From Pseudomonadota bacterium (GTDB lineage Bacteria > Pseudomonadota > Gammaproteobacteria > Steroidobacterales > Steroidobacteraceae): DNA of 64,000 bases. Where the stretch lies: NCBI GenBank assembly GCA_963205255.1, contig CAUJIK010000063.1:1-64000 (forward strand). Reading direction: 5' to 3'. Shown piece by piece: positions 49,346 through 57,454 of this stretch; the stretch's first letter is position 1, and the number at the start of each line of letters is the position of its first letter. Below the pieces are notes generated by a model. That model had not been told where the DNA came from. It ran no database searches and worked only from the letters and a program-made list of their open reading frames with translations. Position numbers and translations under genes: made by a program.

Positions 49346-51223
49346 TCAGCCCGCAGCCAGCTGCTGCGCGATCCACTGGTCCACGCTGTGCTCCAGGATG
49401 TCCAGCGGCAGCGCGCCGCCACCCAGCACCAGATCGTGGAAGGCCTTGATGTCGAACCGCTTGCCCAGTCTGCGCTCGGCCCGCGCCCGCAGTTCCTGGA
49501 GCTTGAGCATGCCGATCTTGTAGGCCGTGGCCTGGCCCGGCATCACAAGGTAACGGCGGATTTCCGCACGCACCGCGGCGATGGGAATGGAGGTGTTCTC
49601 GTCGAAATACTCCACCGCCTGCTCCTCGGTCCATCCCTTGGTGTGCAGCCCCGTGTCGACCACCAGCCGCACCGCGCGCCACATCTCCGAGGTCAGACGC
49701 CCGAAGTCGGAGTAGGGGTCCTGGTAGGTGTTGGGCATCTCCTTGGCGAGCCATTCGGCATAAAGACCCCAGCCCTCGCTGTAGGCGGTGTAGCGCGCCT
49801 GCCCGCGGAACTTGGGAATGCTCTGGTTTTCCTGGGCGATGGACAATTGCATGTGATGCCCGGGTAGCCCTTCGTGATAGGCGATCACTTCCAGCTCGGT
49901 CTTCGGCATGGCGTTCATGTCGGAGAGGTGAGCGTAATAAACACCCGGCCGTGACCCATCCGGCGTGCCGGTGTAGTAATGCTGCGCTCCGCCATCGCGC
50001 TCGCGGAAAGCTTCCACGCGCCGCACCACCAGATCCGCCTTGGGCAGCAGGCCGAAGTAATGCGGCAGCTCCTTCTTGATGTTGTCGATCGCCGCCGTGG
50101 CGTCATCCAGATAAGCCTGCCGGCCTGCATCCGTGTTGGGATAGCGGAAGCGCTGATCCGAATCGATGAACTTGAAGAAGTCCTCGAGGCTGCCCTTGAA
50201 GCCTGTGCGCCTCTTCAGCACTTCCATTTCGCCGCGCAGGCGCTTCACTTCGCGCAGTCCGGTCTGGTGGACCTCATCCGCCGTCATCGCGGTCGTGGTC
50301 ATCGCACTGAGACGATAACGATAGAAGGCAACGCCATCGGGCAGCGTGGCGCTCACGCCGGTGGGGTTCACGCCGCCATTGCCCATGTCCGATTGCAGCC
50401 AGGCGATGAGCCGACGATAGGCGGGGCCGACCTGATCGGTGAGCACTGTGCGGCCCTGAGCCTTGAGCTCCTCCGCACGCGCGGCGCTGATCACACCTTT
50501 ACCGACCAATGCATCGACATCGCTCTTCAGGTCCGCCCACAGGGGTGAGTCCGCGCCACTGTCGAAGGGCGCGCCTGTGATCACCTTCTGCGACTGATCG
50601 ATGGAACCCTCGTAGGCAAACCGCGGCGGCCGGATGCCGAGCTTCGCCGCTTCATAGGTGCGCGTGAGCAGCTGGTCCAGCGCGCGCGGAATCTGGCCGG
50701 CGCGAGATATCCAGGCCAGTGCGTCGCTCTCGGTCGCCACTTCATGGAAGCTGATCAGAAAGGTGGGCAGCTCCGACTGCGCGCCGCCCATCTGCTCGAA
50801 CACATAGCCATGCAAGCGATAGGGCGCTCCAGCCGCGGCGCGCTCGTACTGATCCTTCCACACATCGTAGGAACGCTGCGCCTCCGACGACAGCAGCGAA
50901 TAGTCGAACTGCGACTGCATCTGCTCCACCGAAGCCTTCTGCCAGGCCAGCTCCCGCTCCGCAGCCGCGATGGAGAAATCGTCGAGCTGGTCGTAGAGCT
51001 CCTTGCGGCCCAGGTAGGTGAGCCCCATGGGGCTGAAGCGCAGCTGTTCGTCGAAACGGGCCTCGAACCATTCGTTGATGCGCCGGGTCTCGGCCTCGAC
51101 GCGGGCCGGGTCCGCCGCGGATGCCGTTGAAGTCGCTGCGGGTCCGACCGCGGTGGTGGCGCAGGCCGTGAGTGCGAGCAGGGAAAGGCAACCCAGGAGG
51201 CGGCAGGATTGGGCAATGCGCAT
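49346..51223 (-). CDS. DUF885 family lipoprotein (putative metallopeptidase)
   Basis: A 625-residue exported protein. The signal peptide has lipobox LTAC (Cys about 20), so it is a lipoprotein. The DUF885 domain fills the rest, with the zinc-like motif VIAYHEGLPGHHMQLSIAQ and downstream ARYTAYSEGWGLYAEWLAKE supplying a possible Glu ligand. DUF885 proteins are thought to be M32-like carboxypeptidases; the substrate is not known. Start is the ATG giving MRIAQSCRL. Confidence 0.88.
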   Translation of the reverse strand: MRIAQSCRLLGCLSLLALTACATTAVGPAATSTASAADPARVEAETRRINEWFEARFDEQLRFSPMGLTYLGRKELYDQLDDFSIAAAERELAWQKASVEQMQSQFDYSLLSSEAQRSYDVWKDQYERAAAGAPYRLHGYVFEQMGGAQSELPTFLISFHEVATESDALAWISRAGQIPRALDQLLTRTYEAAKLGIRPPRFAYEGSIDQSQKVITGAPFDSGADSPLWADLKSDVDALVGKGVISAARAEELKAQGRTVLTDQVGPAYRRLIAWLQSDMGNGGVNPTGVSATLPDGVAFYRYRLSAMTTTAMTADEVHQTGLREVKRLRGEMEVLKRRTGFKGSLEDFFKFIDSDQRFRYPNTDAGRQAYLDDATAAIDNIKKELPHYFGLLPKADLVVRRVEAFRERDGGAQHYYTGTPDGSRPGVYYAHLSDMNAMPKTELEVIAYHEGLPGHHMQLSIAQENQSIPKFRGQARYTAYSEGWGLYAEWLAKEMPNTYQDPYSDFGRLTSEMWRAVRLVVDTGLHTKGWTEEQAVEYFDENTSIPIAAVRAEIRRYLVMPGQATAYKIGMLKLQELRARAERRLGKRFDIKAFHDLVLGGGALPLDILEHSVDQWIAQQLAAG

Positions 51224-51350
51224 GGCAACTCCGTCATTGAACCGGACCGAATTCCATCGAGTATGATGGAGCCATTGTGCAAAGGACAGATCCCCTTGCG
51301 GGACCATAAGGAGGTTGCAGGCGACTGAAGTTTCCCGCGGCACTGGCGCT

Positions 51351-51370
51351 GCTTGCCGCTGCTTGCCGCT
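51351..51370. repeat. 10-bp tandem duplication in the YbhB-like signal-peptide region
   Basis: GCTTGCCGCT occurs twice in direct succession. Ten is not a multiple of three, so the second copy breaks the frame of the signal peptide. Slipped-strand mispairing could add or remove a unit. Confidence 0.9.
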
Positions 51371-51913
51371 GTTTCCATGTTCGGCGCTGTGGCGCAGGCC
51401 CAGCAGGGCCCGCCGCGCCTGGTGCCGCTGCTCATCGAGAGCACGGCCTTTGCCGATGGCGCCGTGGTTCCGCCGAAGTTCTCCGCCTGCGGCGACAATG
51501 TGCAGCCGGACTTCACCATCTCGAACGCGCCCGAAGGGGTCGTCAGCTACGCGATCATCTTTCACGATGTCGATGTGGCTCTGAATGGCAACGTCGATGA
51601 TGTGCTGCACTGGGCGGCCTGGAACATCCCGGGCAACACCACGCATATCGCCGAAGGCAAACTGCCCGAGGGCTCGGTCCAGGGCAAGAACATCCGCGGC
51701 CAGAATGGTCATCTCGGCCCCGGCGCTCCTCCAGGTCCGCGCTATCACCACTACGTGTTCGAGTTCTACGCGCTCAACGCCAGGCTCGATCTGCCGGACA
51801 GCGCCACGCGCGCCGAGTTGCTCGCGGCCATGAACGGCAAGGTATTGGAGAAGGCGGGCTACGTGGGCCGCTTCAAGGGCGAAGCCGCTCCGGCTGCTGC
51901 CGCGCCGCGCTGA
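51353..51913 (+). CDS. YbhB/YbcL family (PEBP-like) protein with disrupted signal peptide
   Basis: A phosphatidylethanolamine-binding-like protein of about 185 residues. Family blocks are FSACGDNVQPDFTISNAPEG, HDVDVALNGNVDDVLHWAAW, and GPGAPPGPRYHHYVFEFYAL. The expected start after AAGGAGG (51308-51314) reads CTG AAG TTT, giving KFPAALALLAA, but a 10-base duplication at 51351-51370 puts it out of frame. Removing one copy gives a perfect signal peptide through AVAQAQQG. As it stands, translation would need the TTG at 51353 or ATG at 51377, leaving the product without a proper export signal. Confidence 0.8.
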   Translation: MPLLAAVSMFGAVAQAQQGPPRLVPLLIESTAFADGAVVPPKFSACGDNVQPDFTISNAPEGVVSYAIIFHDVDVALNGNVDDVLHWAAWNIPGNTTHIAEGKLPEGSVQGKNIRGQNGHLGPGAPPGPRYHHYVFEFYALNARLDLPDSATRAELLAAMNGKVLEKAGYVGRFKGEAAPAAAAPR

Positions 51914-51934
51914 ACATCCGGGGCGCCGCTGGCG

Positions 51935-53440
51935 TCAAAGCCAGTCCAGCGTGCGCCCCACGGCCTTGCGCCACCGCGCATAGAGATCTTCCCGACGGGA
52001 ACTCTCCATCGCCGGCAACCAGCGACGCGCCTCGCTCCAGTTGGCGCGCAACGCGTCGAGATCCCGCCAGTAACCCACTGCAAGCCCGGCCGCATACGCC
52101 GCGCCCAGCGCCGTGGTCTCGGTCACATGCGGGCACACCACTTCACGATCCAGGATGTCCGCCTGGAACTGCATCAGCAGATCGTTCGCCACCATGCCGC
52201 CATCCACGCGCAGCTGGGGCAGCAATGTGCCCGCGTCATGCTGCATGGATTCGAGCACCTCGCGCACCTGGAAGGCCGTGGCTTCCAGCGCCGCGCGCGC
52301 GATGTGCGCACGTGTGGCATAGCGCGTGAGCCCCAGCACGGCGCCGCGTGCACCGGCATTCCAGTGCGGCGCATAGAGGCCGGAGAAGGCGGGCACGAAG
52401 TAGACACCGCCGTTGTCCTGCACCTCGCGCGCCAGCGCTTCGATGTCGGCGGAGGATGAAATGATCTCCAGTCCATCACGCAGCCACTGCACCAGCGCGC
52501 CGGTGATGGCGATGGAACCTTCCAGCGCATAGGCGGGCGGCGCATCGCCGAAGCGGTAGGCCAGCGTCGTGATCAATCCCGCGCACGACGGCACCGGCGC
52601 CGCGCCGGTGTTCATCAGCAGGAAGCAGCCCGTGCCATAGGTGTTCTTCGCTTCACCCGGCGCGAAGCAGCACTGGCCCACCAGAGCCGCCTGCTGGTCG
52701 CCCAGGATGCCGGCGATGGGCACGCCCGCCAGCGGCTCCATGCGGATCTCGCCGAGCTGATCGCTGGAAGAGACAATGCGTGGCAGCAGCGCGCGTGGAA
52801 TACGGAAGATCTCGAGCAGCCTCTGGTCCCAGTCCAGCGCGGCAAGATTCATCAGCTGCGTGCGGCTGGCGTTGGTCACGTCGGTGATATGCAGGCCGCC
52901 CTTCGCGCCGCCGGTGAGATTCCAGACCAGCCAGCTGTCCATCGTGCCGAAGAGCAGATCGCCGCGTTCCGCCGCCGCGCGCGCGCCCGGCGCCTCATCG
53001 AGCAGCCATTGCAGCTTCAGCGCGCTGAAATAGCTCGCCGGAGGCAGCCCGGAGAGATCGCGCACGCGTTCGCCGACGCCCTGCCGCATCAGCTCCTGCA
53101 CCCGCGGCTCCACACGCGTGTCCTGCCACACCAGCGCGCGATGCACCGGCTCGCCGGTGTGGCGGTTCCACAGCACCGTGGTCTCACGCTGGTTGGTGAT
53201 GCCGAGCGCCGTGACATTGCGCGCCGTCAGCGAAGCACGCGCCAGCGCCTCGCTGATCACGGAGAAGGTGTTGCGCCAGATCTCCGCCGCGTCGTGCTCC
53301 ACCCATCCCGGCTGCGGATAGTGCTGCCCATGCTCACGCTGCGCCAGCGACAGGATGTCGCCGCGTGCATCGAAGAGTATGCAGCGCGTGCTGGTGGTGC
53401 CCTGGTCAAGGGCGGCGATGCAGACAGTCCGCGCGTTCAT
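51935..53440 (-). CDS. glpK: Glycerol kinase
   Basis: FGGY-family kinase converting glycerol to glycerol-3-phosphate, about 501 residues. Family marks are [17 protein letters not shown], the glycerol site [17 protein letters not shown] and WQDTR, and the C-terminal signature [17 protein letters not shown]. No glpF, glpD or glpR is adjacent. Together with gpsA it feeds glycerol-3-phosphate. Start set at the ATG giving MNARTVCIA. Confidence 0.95.
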   Translation of the reverse strand: MNARTVCIAALDQGTTSTRCILFDARGDILSLAQREHGQHYPQPGWVEHDAAEIWRNTFSVISEALARASLTARNVTALGITNQRETTVLWNRHTGEPVHRALVWQDTRVEPRVQELMRQGVGERVRDLSGLPPASYFSALKLQWLLDEAPGARAAAERGDLLFGTMDSWLVWNLTGGAKGGLHITDVTNASRTQLMNLAALDWDQRLLEIFRIPRALLPRIVSSSDQLGEIRMEPLAGVPIAGILGDQQAALVGQCCFAPGEAKNTYGTGCFLLMNTGAAPVPSCAGLITTLAYRFGDAPPAYALEGSIAITGALVQWLRDGLEIISSSADIEALAREVQDNGGVYFVPAFSGLYAPHWNAGARGAVLGLTRYATRAHIARAALEATAFQVREVLESMQHDAGTLLPQLRVDGGMVANDLLMQFQADILDREVVCPHVTETTALGAAYAAGLAVGYWRDLDALRANWSEARRWLPAMESSRREDLYARWRKAVGRTLDWL

Positions 53441-53476
53441 CGCATCAGCCTGCACCAACACGCGCCCGTTGCAAAG

Positions 53477-53860
53477 CTAGCGCGGCATGGTTGCCGCGAT
53501 GAATATCGCCACCGTGCAACCCATGCCGGCCGCCCACACCAGCGAGCGCAGCGAGCCCAGCCCCGCCAGATACAGGGCGATATAGGCCACGCGCGCCGCG
53601 ATGAACACCATGGCGAGCGTGTCCACCAGATCCTGCTGCCCGCGCAGCATGTACGCAACCAGCACCGCCACGGCGAAGAAGGCAAACGCCTCGAAGCCAT
53701 TCTGCTGCGCGGCATTGGCCCGGGCACGAAAGCCCTCCTGCTTCGCCAGCCAGGCGCGTGGATTGTTGTTGTCGAACCCCTGCCCGCCGACCTTGGAGAG
53801 CACCGACGCGACATAGGGCAGAAGCCCCGCGATGAAAACGCACCAGAGAGCTGTAGTCAT
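53477..53860 (-). CDS. MAPEG family membrane protein
   Basis: A 127-residue protein with about four membrane helices, matching MAPEG proteins (membrane-associated eicosanoid/glutathione metabolism). The motif GFDNNNPRAWLAKQEGFRAR followed by ANAAQQNGFEAFAFFAVAV is typical of the bacterial group. Glutathione-linked activity is possible but unproven. It lies 36 bases upstream of glpK on the same strand. Confidence 0.9.
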   Translation of the reverse strand: MTTALWCVFIAGLLPYVASVLSKVGGQGFDNNNPRAWLAKQEGFRARANAAQQNGFEAFAFFAVAVLVAYMLRGQQDLVDTLAMVFIAARVAYIALYLAGLGSLRSLVWAAGMGCTVAIFIAATMPR

Positions 53861-53891
53861 GGCACCTCCCGCATGAATGCCGGCCAGCGTA

Positions 53892-54140
53892 TCAGGAAGA
53901 GACCAGTTCCTTGAAGCCGTCTCGGAGCATGCGTTTGCCGTCGAAAGGCAGATCTTTCGGATCGAGGCCTTCCCACAGACGCGGATCGGCCATTACCTTT
54001 TTCATCACCTGGTCGCGGTGCCGGCGGGACTTGTAGACGGCCCGCGAGAACCACACGTCCTCGCCGCGCTTGAGCTTCACGCTCTGCGGAAACGAGGTGA
54101 GCTTGCCGGGCCTCACATCGGAAGTCTTCTCAGGCGTCGG
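53892..54140 (-). pseudogene. DUF1428 family protein, N-terminally truncated
   Basis: The frame matches the second half of DUF1428 (YbaA-like) proteins: VRPGKLTSFPQSVKLKRGED, VYKSRRHRDQVMKKVMADPR and LPFDGKRMLRDGFKELVSS. Full members are about 120 residues. Here an in-frame stop lies ten codons before the homologous part, so about 40 N-terminal residues are missing. A GTG at 54116 could start a 74-residue product. It is most simply a remnant. Confidence 0.65.
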
Positions 54141-54256
54141 TCACGCTCCTGCTTGCCTCCCGCCGGCATTGTCCGACATGGGCTGCCGGCCGGCGCCGAC
54201 ATCGACTCCTGGCGCGTTCTCCCAAGCTCTCCGTGTCGTGCAAGCAGGAGACAAGC

Positions 54257-54454
54257 GTGTACATCCACTCCAGAAAGAACACCACGCCGGACACCCGCAG
54301 GCCGGGCTTGAAGGGCGATGGGAAGCATCACTATCAGCAGGACGCGCCGGGGCGCGCCAAGACGGCCAGCAGCCGTCAGCAGATGCATCCGGACCAGAAG
54401 ACGCAGACGGGCTCGAAAGAACTGGATGGCAACAAGGAGTCGAAACAGTCATGA
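54257..54454 (+). CDS. Small hydrophilic protein, function unknown
   Basis: A 65-residue frame rich in Lys, Gln, Ser and Asp with no hydrophobic segment. It contains KNTTPDTRRPGLKGDGKHHY and ends GSKELDGNKESKQS. The GTG start at 54257 follows GGAGA at a proper distance. Its stop overlaps the next gene start as ATGA, which argues it is real. I do not recognise the family; the composition suggests a disordered or stress-related protein. Confidence 0.5.
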   Translation: MYIHSRKNTTPDTRRPGLKGDGKHHYQQDAPGRAKTASSRQQMHPDQKTQTGSKELDGNKESKQS

Positions 54455-54774
54455 ACCACAGACACATATCCACATTGATGGTCGCGGCCCTGCTTGGCAT
54501 GGGTCTGGCCGCGTGCGATTCACCCCAGGAGAGGAACGCCGAGCGCCAGGCGGACGCACTGGAGGATCGGGCCGACGCCGTGCGCTCGCAGAGCGAGGCC
54601 AGTGCCGATGCCCTGGAGCAGCAGGGTGACCGGCTGGATACGCGCGTCGATGGCCGGGACTCGGCCGCGGAGCAGGTGCTGGATGGGCAGGCGGATGCGG
54701 TGCGCAGGTCGGGCGAACAGGCTGCCGATGCACTGGAGAACCGCGCCGACGCCGTGCGTGATGCCGGCAAATAG
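54451..54774 (+). CDS. Small Ala/Asp-rich lipoprotein with coiled-coil repeats
   Basis: A 107-residue exported lipoprotein: signal peptide with lipobox LAAC (Cys22). The mature part is made of repeating units like ADALEDRADAVRSQSE, ADALEQQGDRLDTRVD and ADALENRADAVRDAGK, predicting a helical, coiled-coil rod. It resembles Lpp-like or envelope-stress lipoproteins only in general form. It is coupled by ATGA to the preceding small gene. Confidence 0.72.
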   Translation: MNHRHISTLMVAALLGMGLAACDSPQERNAERQADALEDRADAVRSQSEASADALEQQGDRLDTRVDGRDSAAEQVLDGQADAVRRSGEQAADALENRADAVRDAGK

Positions 54775-54842
54775 GACGCGCAGCCGGGACCGTGGCGCAA
54801 CGACAACCCAACCTGGAGGTGCGATTCGCCGATAATGCATGA

Positions 54843-55439
54843 ATGAGCAGAGAGTTCGTTTTCGGTGTCGATCTGGATGGCGTGGTCGCGGACTTCATCG
54901 CCGGCCTCAAGCCGATAGCCGCCGAATGGCGCGGTGTTCCGGTGGAATCCCTGCCGGATGAAGTCAGCTACGGCTTCGCGGAATGGAAGCTGGGCGGCAA
55001 GCGCGGCTACGACGATCTGCACCGCTACGCGCTCAAGGAACGGCGCCTGTTCGAAACATTGCTGGTGATCAACGGCGCAGCGGCTTCGCTGCGCCGGCTT
55101 TCACGTCAGGGCGTCCGGATCCGCATCATCACGCACCGGCTGTACATCCCCTGGTTTCATCGCCAGGCGGTGAACCAGACCGTCGAATGGCTCGAGAAGA
55201 ACGGCATCCCCTACTGGGACCTGTGCTTCATGGCGGCCAAGTCCTCGGTGGATGCCCATGTCTATGTCGAGGACTCCCCAGGCAACATCCAGTTGCTCAG
55301 GAAGGCCGGCAGGAAGGTGATCGTGATGCGCAACTCCACCAATCGGCACCTCAAGGGCCCGGCGGCGGAGAGCTGGCGTGAGGTGGAGGAGTGGGTGAAG
55401 GTCGAGCGGCGCCGGTCAGGCGGTGGGGCCCGCCGCTGA
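54843..55439 (+). CDS. HAD-family 5'-nucleotidase (NT5C-type)
   Basis: A 198-residue HAD phosphatase. Motif I is VDLDGVVADF, with two Asp. Motif II lies in IRIITHR and motif III/IV in VDAHVYVEDSPGNIQLL. The small helical cap between motif I and II resembles the 5'(3')-deoxyribonucleotidase group. The substrate is a guess. The ATG start lies 68 bases after the lipoprotein gene. Confidence 0.82.
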   Translation: MSREFVFGVDLDGVVADFIAGLKPIAAEWRGVPVESLPDEVSYGFAEWKLGGKRGYDDLHRYALKERRLFETLLVINGAAASLRRLSRQGVRIRIITHRLYIPWFHRQAVNQTVEWLEKNGIPYWDLCFMAAKSSVDAHVYVEDSPGNIQLLRKAGRKVIVMRNSTNRHLKGPAAESWREVEEWVKVERRRSGGGARR

Positions 55440-55487
55440 TCCGCAGGGCGTGATGTTCGGCATGGCCGGTCCATTGGGAGAATGATC

Positions 55488-55976
55488 ATGACTTCCACAA
55501 TACCCAGGAACACCATCTGCCTCTGGTTCGACCACGACGCCGAGGGAGCCGCGCGCTTCTACGCGCAGACTTTCCCCGACAGTGCGGTACGCGCCGTGCA
55601 TCGCGCGCCCGGTGATTACCCGGGCGGCAAGGAAGGCGATGTGCTCACCGTCGATTTCACCGTGCTGGGCATTCCCTGCATCGGCCTCAATGGCGGGCCA
55701 GTGTTCAGGCAGAGCGAGGCATTCTCGTTCCAGGTAGCGACGGCCGACCAGGCCGAGACCGATCGCTACTGGAACGCCATCGTCGGCAATGGCGGCAAGG
55801 AGAGCGCCTGCGGCTGGTGCAAGGACAGATGGGGCCTTTCGTGGCAGATCACGCCGGTAGCGCTCACCGAAGGCATGGCCGACCCGGACCCTGCCACTCG
55901 CAAGCGCGTGTTCGCGGCGATGATGACCATGGGCAAGATCGACATCGCGGCGATCGAAACAGCCCGGCAGGGCTGA
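55488..55976 (+). CDS. VOC family protein (PhnB-like)
   Basis: A 162-residue glyoxalase-fold protein of the PhnB/3-demethylubiquinone-methyltransferase-like group. It contains TICLWFDHDAEGAARFYAQT, GIPCIGLNGGPVFRQSEAFS, and CGWCKDRWGLSWQITPVAL. The metal ligands are only partly clear and no reaction is known for the group. GGGAG seven bases upstream supports the ATG giving MTSTIPRNT over the one two codons earlier. Confidence 0.85.
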   Translation: MTSTIPRNTICLWFDHDAEGAARFYAQTFPDSAVRAVHRAPGDYPGGKEGDVLTVDFTVLGIPCIGLNGGPVFRQSEAFSFQVATADQAETDRYWNAIVGNGGKESACGWCKDRWGLSWQITPVALTEGMADPDPATRKRVFAAMMTMGKIDIAAIETARQG

Positions 55977-56060
55977 TCGCGGAGACGCCCCCCGGGGCCG
56001 GCGGCCGGTGCGCTCCGCGGGCGTGGGGGTTACACTCCCGCGCCTTCATTGGAGAACCAC

Positions 56061-56483
56061 ATGTCCGAACCATCCACGCTGCTGATCGAAGAGATTTTCT
56101 ACCCGACGCAGGAAGTGCGCTCGCAGAACAATCATGCCGTCCAGGGAGAGCGGGCGGGCACCCTGCTCAAGTTCGGCCGGCAGGTGCAGAAGCTCGAAAA
56201 CCAGCCCGGCAAATACGCCCTGGCGGTTTCCGTGGGCAGCGACGATGAAAAGAGCCGCAACCCGCCCTATCACTTCGTCATCGAGGCCTATGCCATCGTG
56301 ACCATCGGCGGCACGCCGCTGGAGGGCGAGGCGGCGGAGAAGTTCATCCTCACCAATGGCCTGCCGTTGCTGATGGGCGCGATCCGCGAGCGTCTGGCCG
56401 ACATCACGGCGCGCGCGCCCTGGGGTCGCTTCCTCGTCAACGCCCTGCCGCTGCAGGAGACGGTGCAGATCACGACGATGTGA
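56061..56483 (+). CDS. SecB-like fold protein
   Basis: A 140-residue protein. The N-terminal strand region (LLIEEIFYPTQEVRSQNNHA), central strands (YALAVSVGSDDEKSRNPPYH, FVIEAYAIVTIGG) and ending (GLPLLMGAIRERLADITARA, PWGRFLVNALPLQETV) follow the SecB order: beta sheet, then two helices around a Pro-rich turn. Identity to the window's SecB at 4.2 kb is low. It may be a distinct chaperone; there is no toxin-antitoxin partner beside it. Start at ATG giving MSEPSTLLI; another lies four codons upstream. Confidence 0.7.
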   Translation: MSEPSTLLIEEIFYPTQEVRSQNNHAVQGERAGTLLKFGRQVQKLENQPGKYALAVSVGSDDEKSRNPPYHFVIEAYAIVTIGGTPLEGEAAEKFILTNGLPLLMGAIRERLADITARAPWGRFLVNALPLQETVQITTM

Positions 56484-56495
56484 GCCCGGCGGGTT

Positions 56496-56529
56496 TTCGC
56501 GCGGCCTCTATATAAGAAGGCCGCGCGAA
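56496..56529. terminator. 12-bp hairpin between convergent SecB-like and OmpW genes
   Basis: Arms TTCGCGCGGCCT and AGGCCGCGCGAA pair perfectly around a 10-base AT-rich loop, in the 54-base gap between two convergent stops. No clean T-run follows the stem on either strand, but position and stem strength suggest a shared terminator. Confidence 0.55.
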
Positions 56530-56537
56530 CCCGGACA

Positions 56538-57143
56538 TCAGTTCAGCTTGTAGCCGAAGCCGATGCTGACCCCGGTGGGGTTCAGATCGAGCGTGCCGAT
56601 CTTCGAGCCACCGACCGTCACGCCGGTGCTGATCTGGATGTACTTCAGATCCGCGTTGAGCGACCAGCGATCCGACAGCGCATAGTCGAAGCCGGCCTGC
56701 AGCGCGAAGCCCGTGCTGGAGCTGTCCACCTTCGCTGCCCCACCCAGCACATTGTCACGGCTGAAGAACAGCGTGAGGTTGAGGCCCGCGCCCACATAGG
56801 GCTTGAAGGCGCCCAGGCCGGTGAAGTGGTACTGGGCGAGCAGTGTCGGCGGCAGCGCCTTGACGCCGCCGGCATGCGCGCCGGCCACATCGATATCCAC
56901 CGACTGCGGATAAGTCAGGATGATCTCCGCCGCCCAGCGATCGGTGAAGTAGTACGTGAAGTCCACTTCGGGAATCGCGCGGCTCTTGGCCTCGACCAGA
57001 ACCGGCAGTGAATTCTGGCCGTTGTCGAAATCCAGGTACACCGCGCGGCCGCGCACCACCAGGTCGCCTGCGTCCGCGTGTGCCGAGGCCGCAGCGCCCA
57101 TTGCGAGAGCTGCGAGGAAAGAAACAGACAAGCTCGTTCTCAT
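56538..57143 (-). CDS. ompW: OmpW family outer-membrane protein
   Basis: Eight-stranded small barrel, about 201 residues. The signal peptide ends near SAHADAG. OmpW marks include PEVDFTYYFTDRWAAEIILT, LPPTLLAQYHF and FKPYVGAGLNLTLFF. It ends with VSIGFGYKLN as the last strand. OmpW carries small hydrophobic compounds and is often oxygen- or stress-regulated. Start at the ATG giving MRTSLSVSF. Confidence 0.92.
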   Translation of the reverse strand: MRTSLSVSFLAALAMGAAASAHADAGDLVVRGRAVYLDFDNGQNSLPVLVEAKSRAIPEVDFTYYFTDRWAAEIILTYPQSVDIDVAGAHAGGVKALPPTLLAQYHFTGLGAFKPYVGAGLNLTLFFSRDNVLGGAAKVDSSSTGFALQAGFDYALSDRWSLNADLKYIQISTGVTVGGSKIGTLDLNPTGVSIGFGYKLN

Positions 57144-57454
57144 GACAGTCACCTTCAGGGAAAAAACTTTCTCCTTGATCGAGATGTTGTCATGACCCTG
57201 TCACTGCACTGTCACGGCAGTGATGATTGCGAAGAAATATTTTTGGCCTGCGCGTACGAGTCATTCGCATTTGCATGTGTCCGTTGATGCAGATACATGA
57301 CGGATGGCTATGTGGGTATGCCTGAAACTCCGGAGCGTATTCCGTCGCGGCATGTGATGGCGCTGAAAGATCATGTGTTGGAGGTGATCCCGGCCCGAAA
57401 GTGAATGCTATTTATCTTCGTCCCGAATTTCGGGGAATCTGGGACGGAGTGATC
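57144..57454. other. Divergent intergenic region between ompW and the TonB receptor
   Basis: About 310 bases with no supported gene; it is AT-richer than the surroundings around 57225-57300. It must hold the ompW promoter and that of the receptor. A short perfect dyad CCCGAA-T-TTCGGG lies at 57422-57434, about 20 bases before the receptor start. No convincing FNR or Fur box was seen. Confidence 0.5.

Noticed and set aside
57168..57190. FNR-like box upstream of ompW
   Set aside because: TTGAT is followed by ATGTT rather than ATCAA, so only one half site matches; too weak to call.
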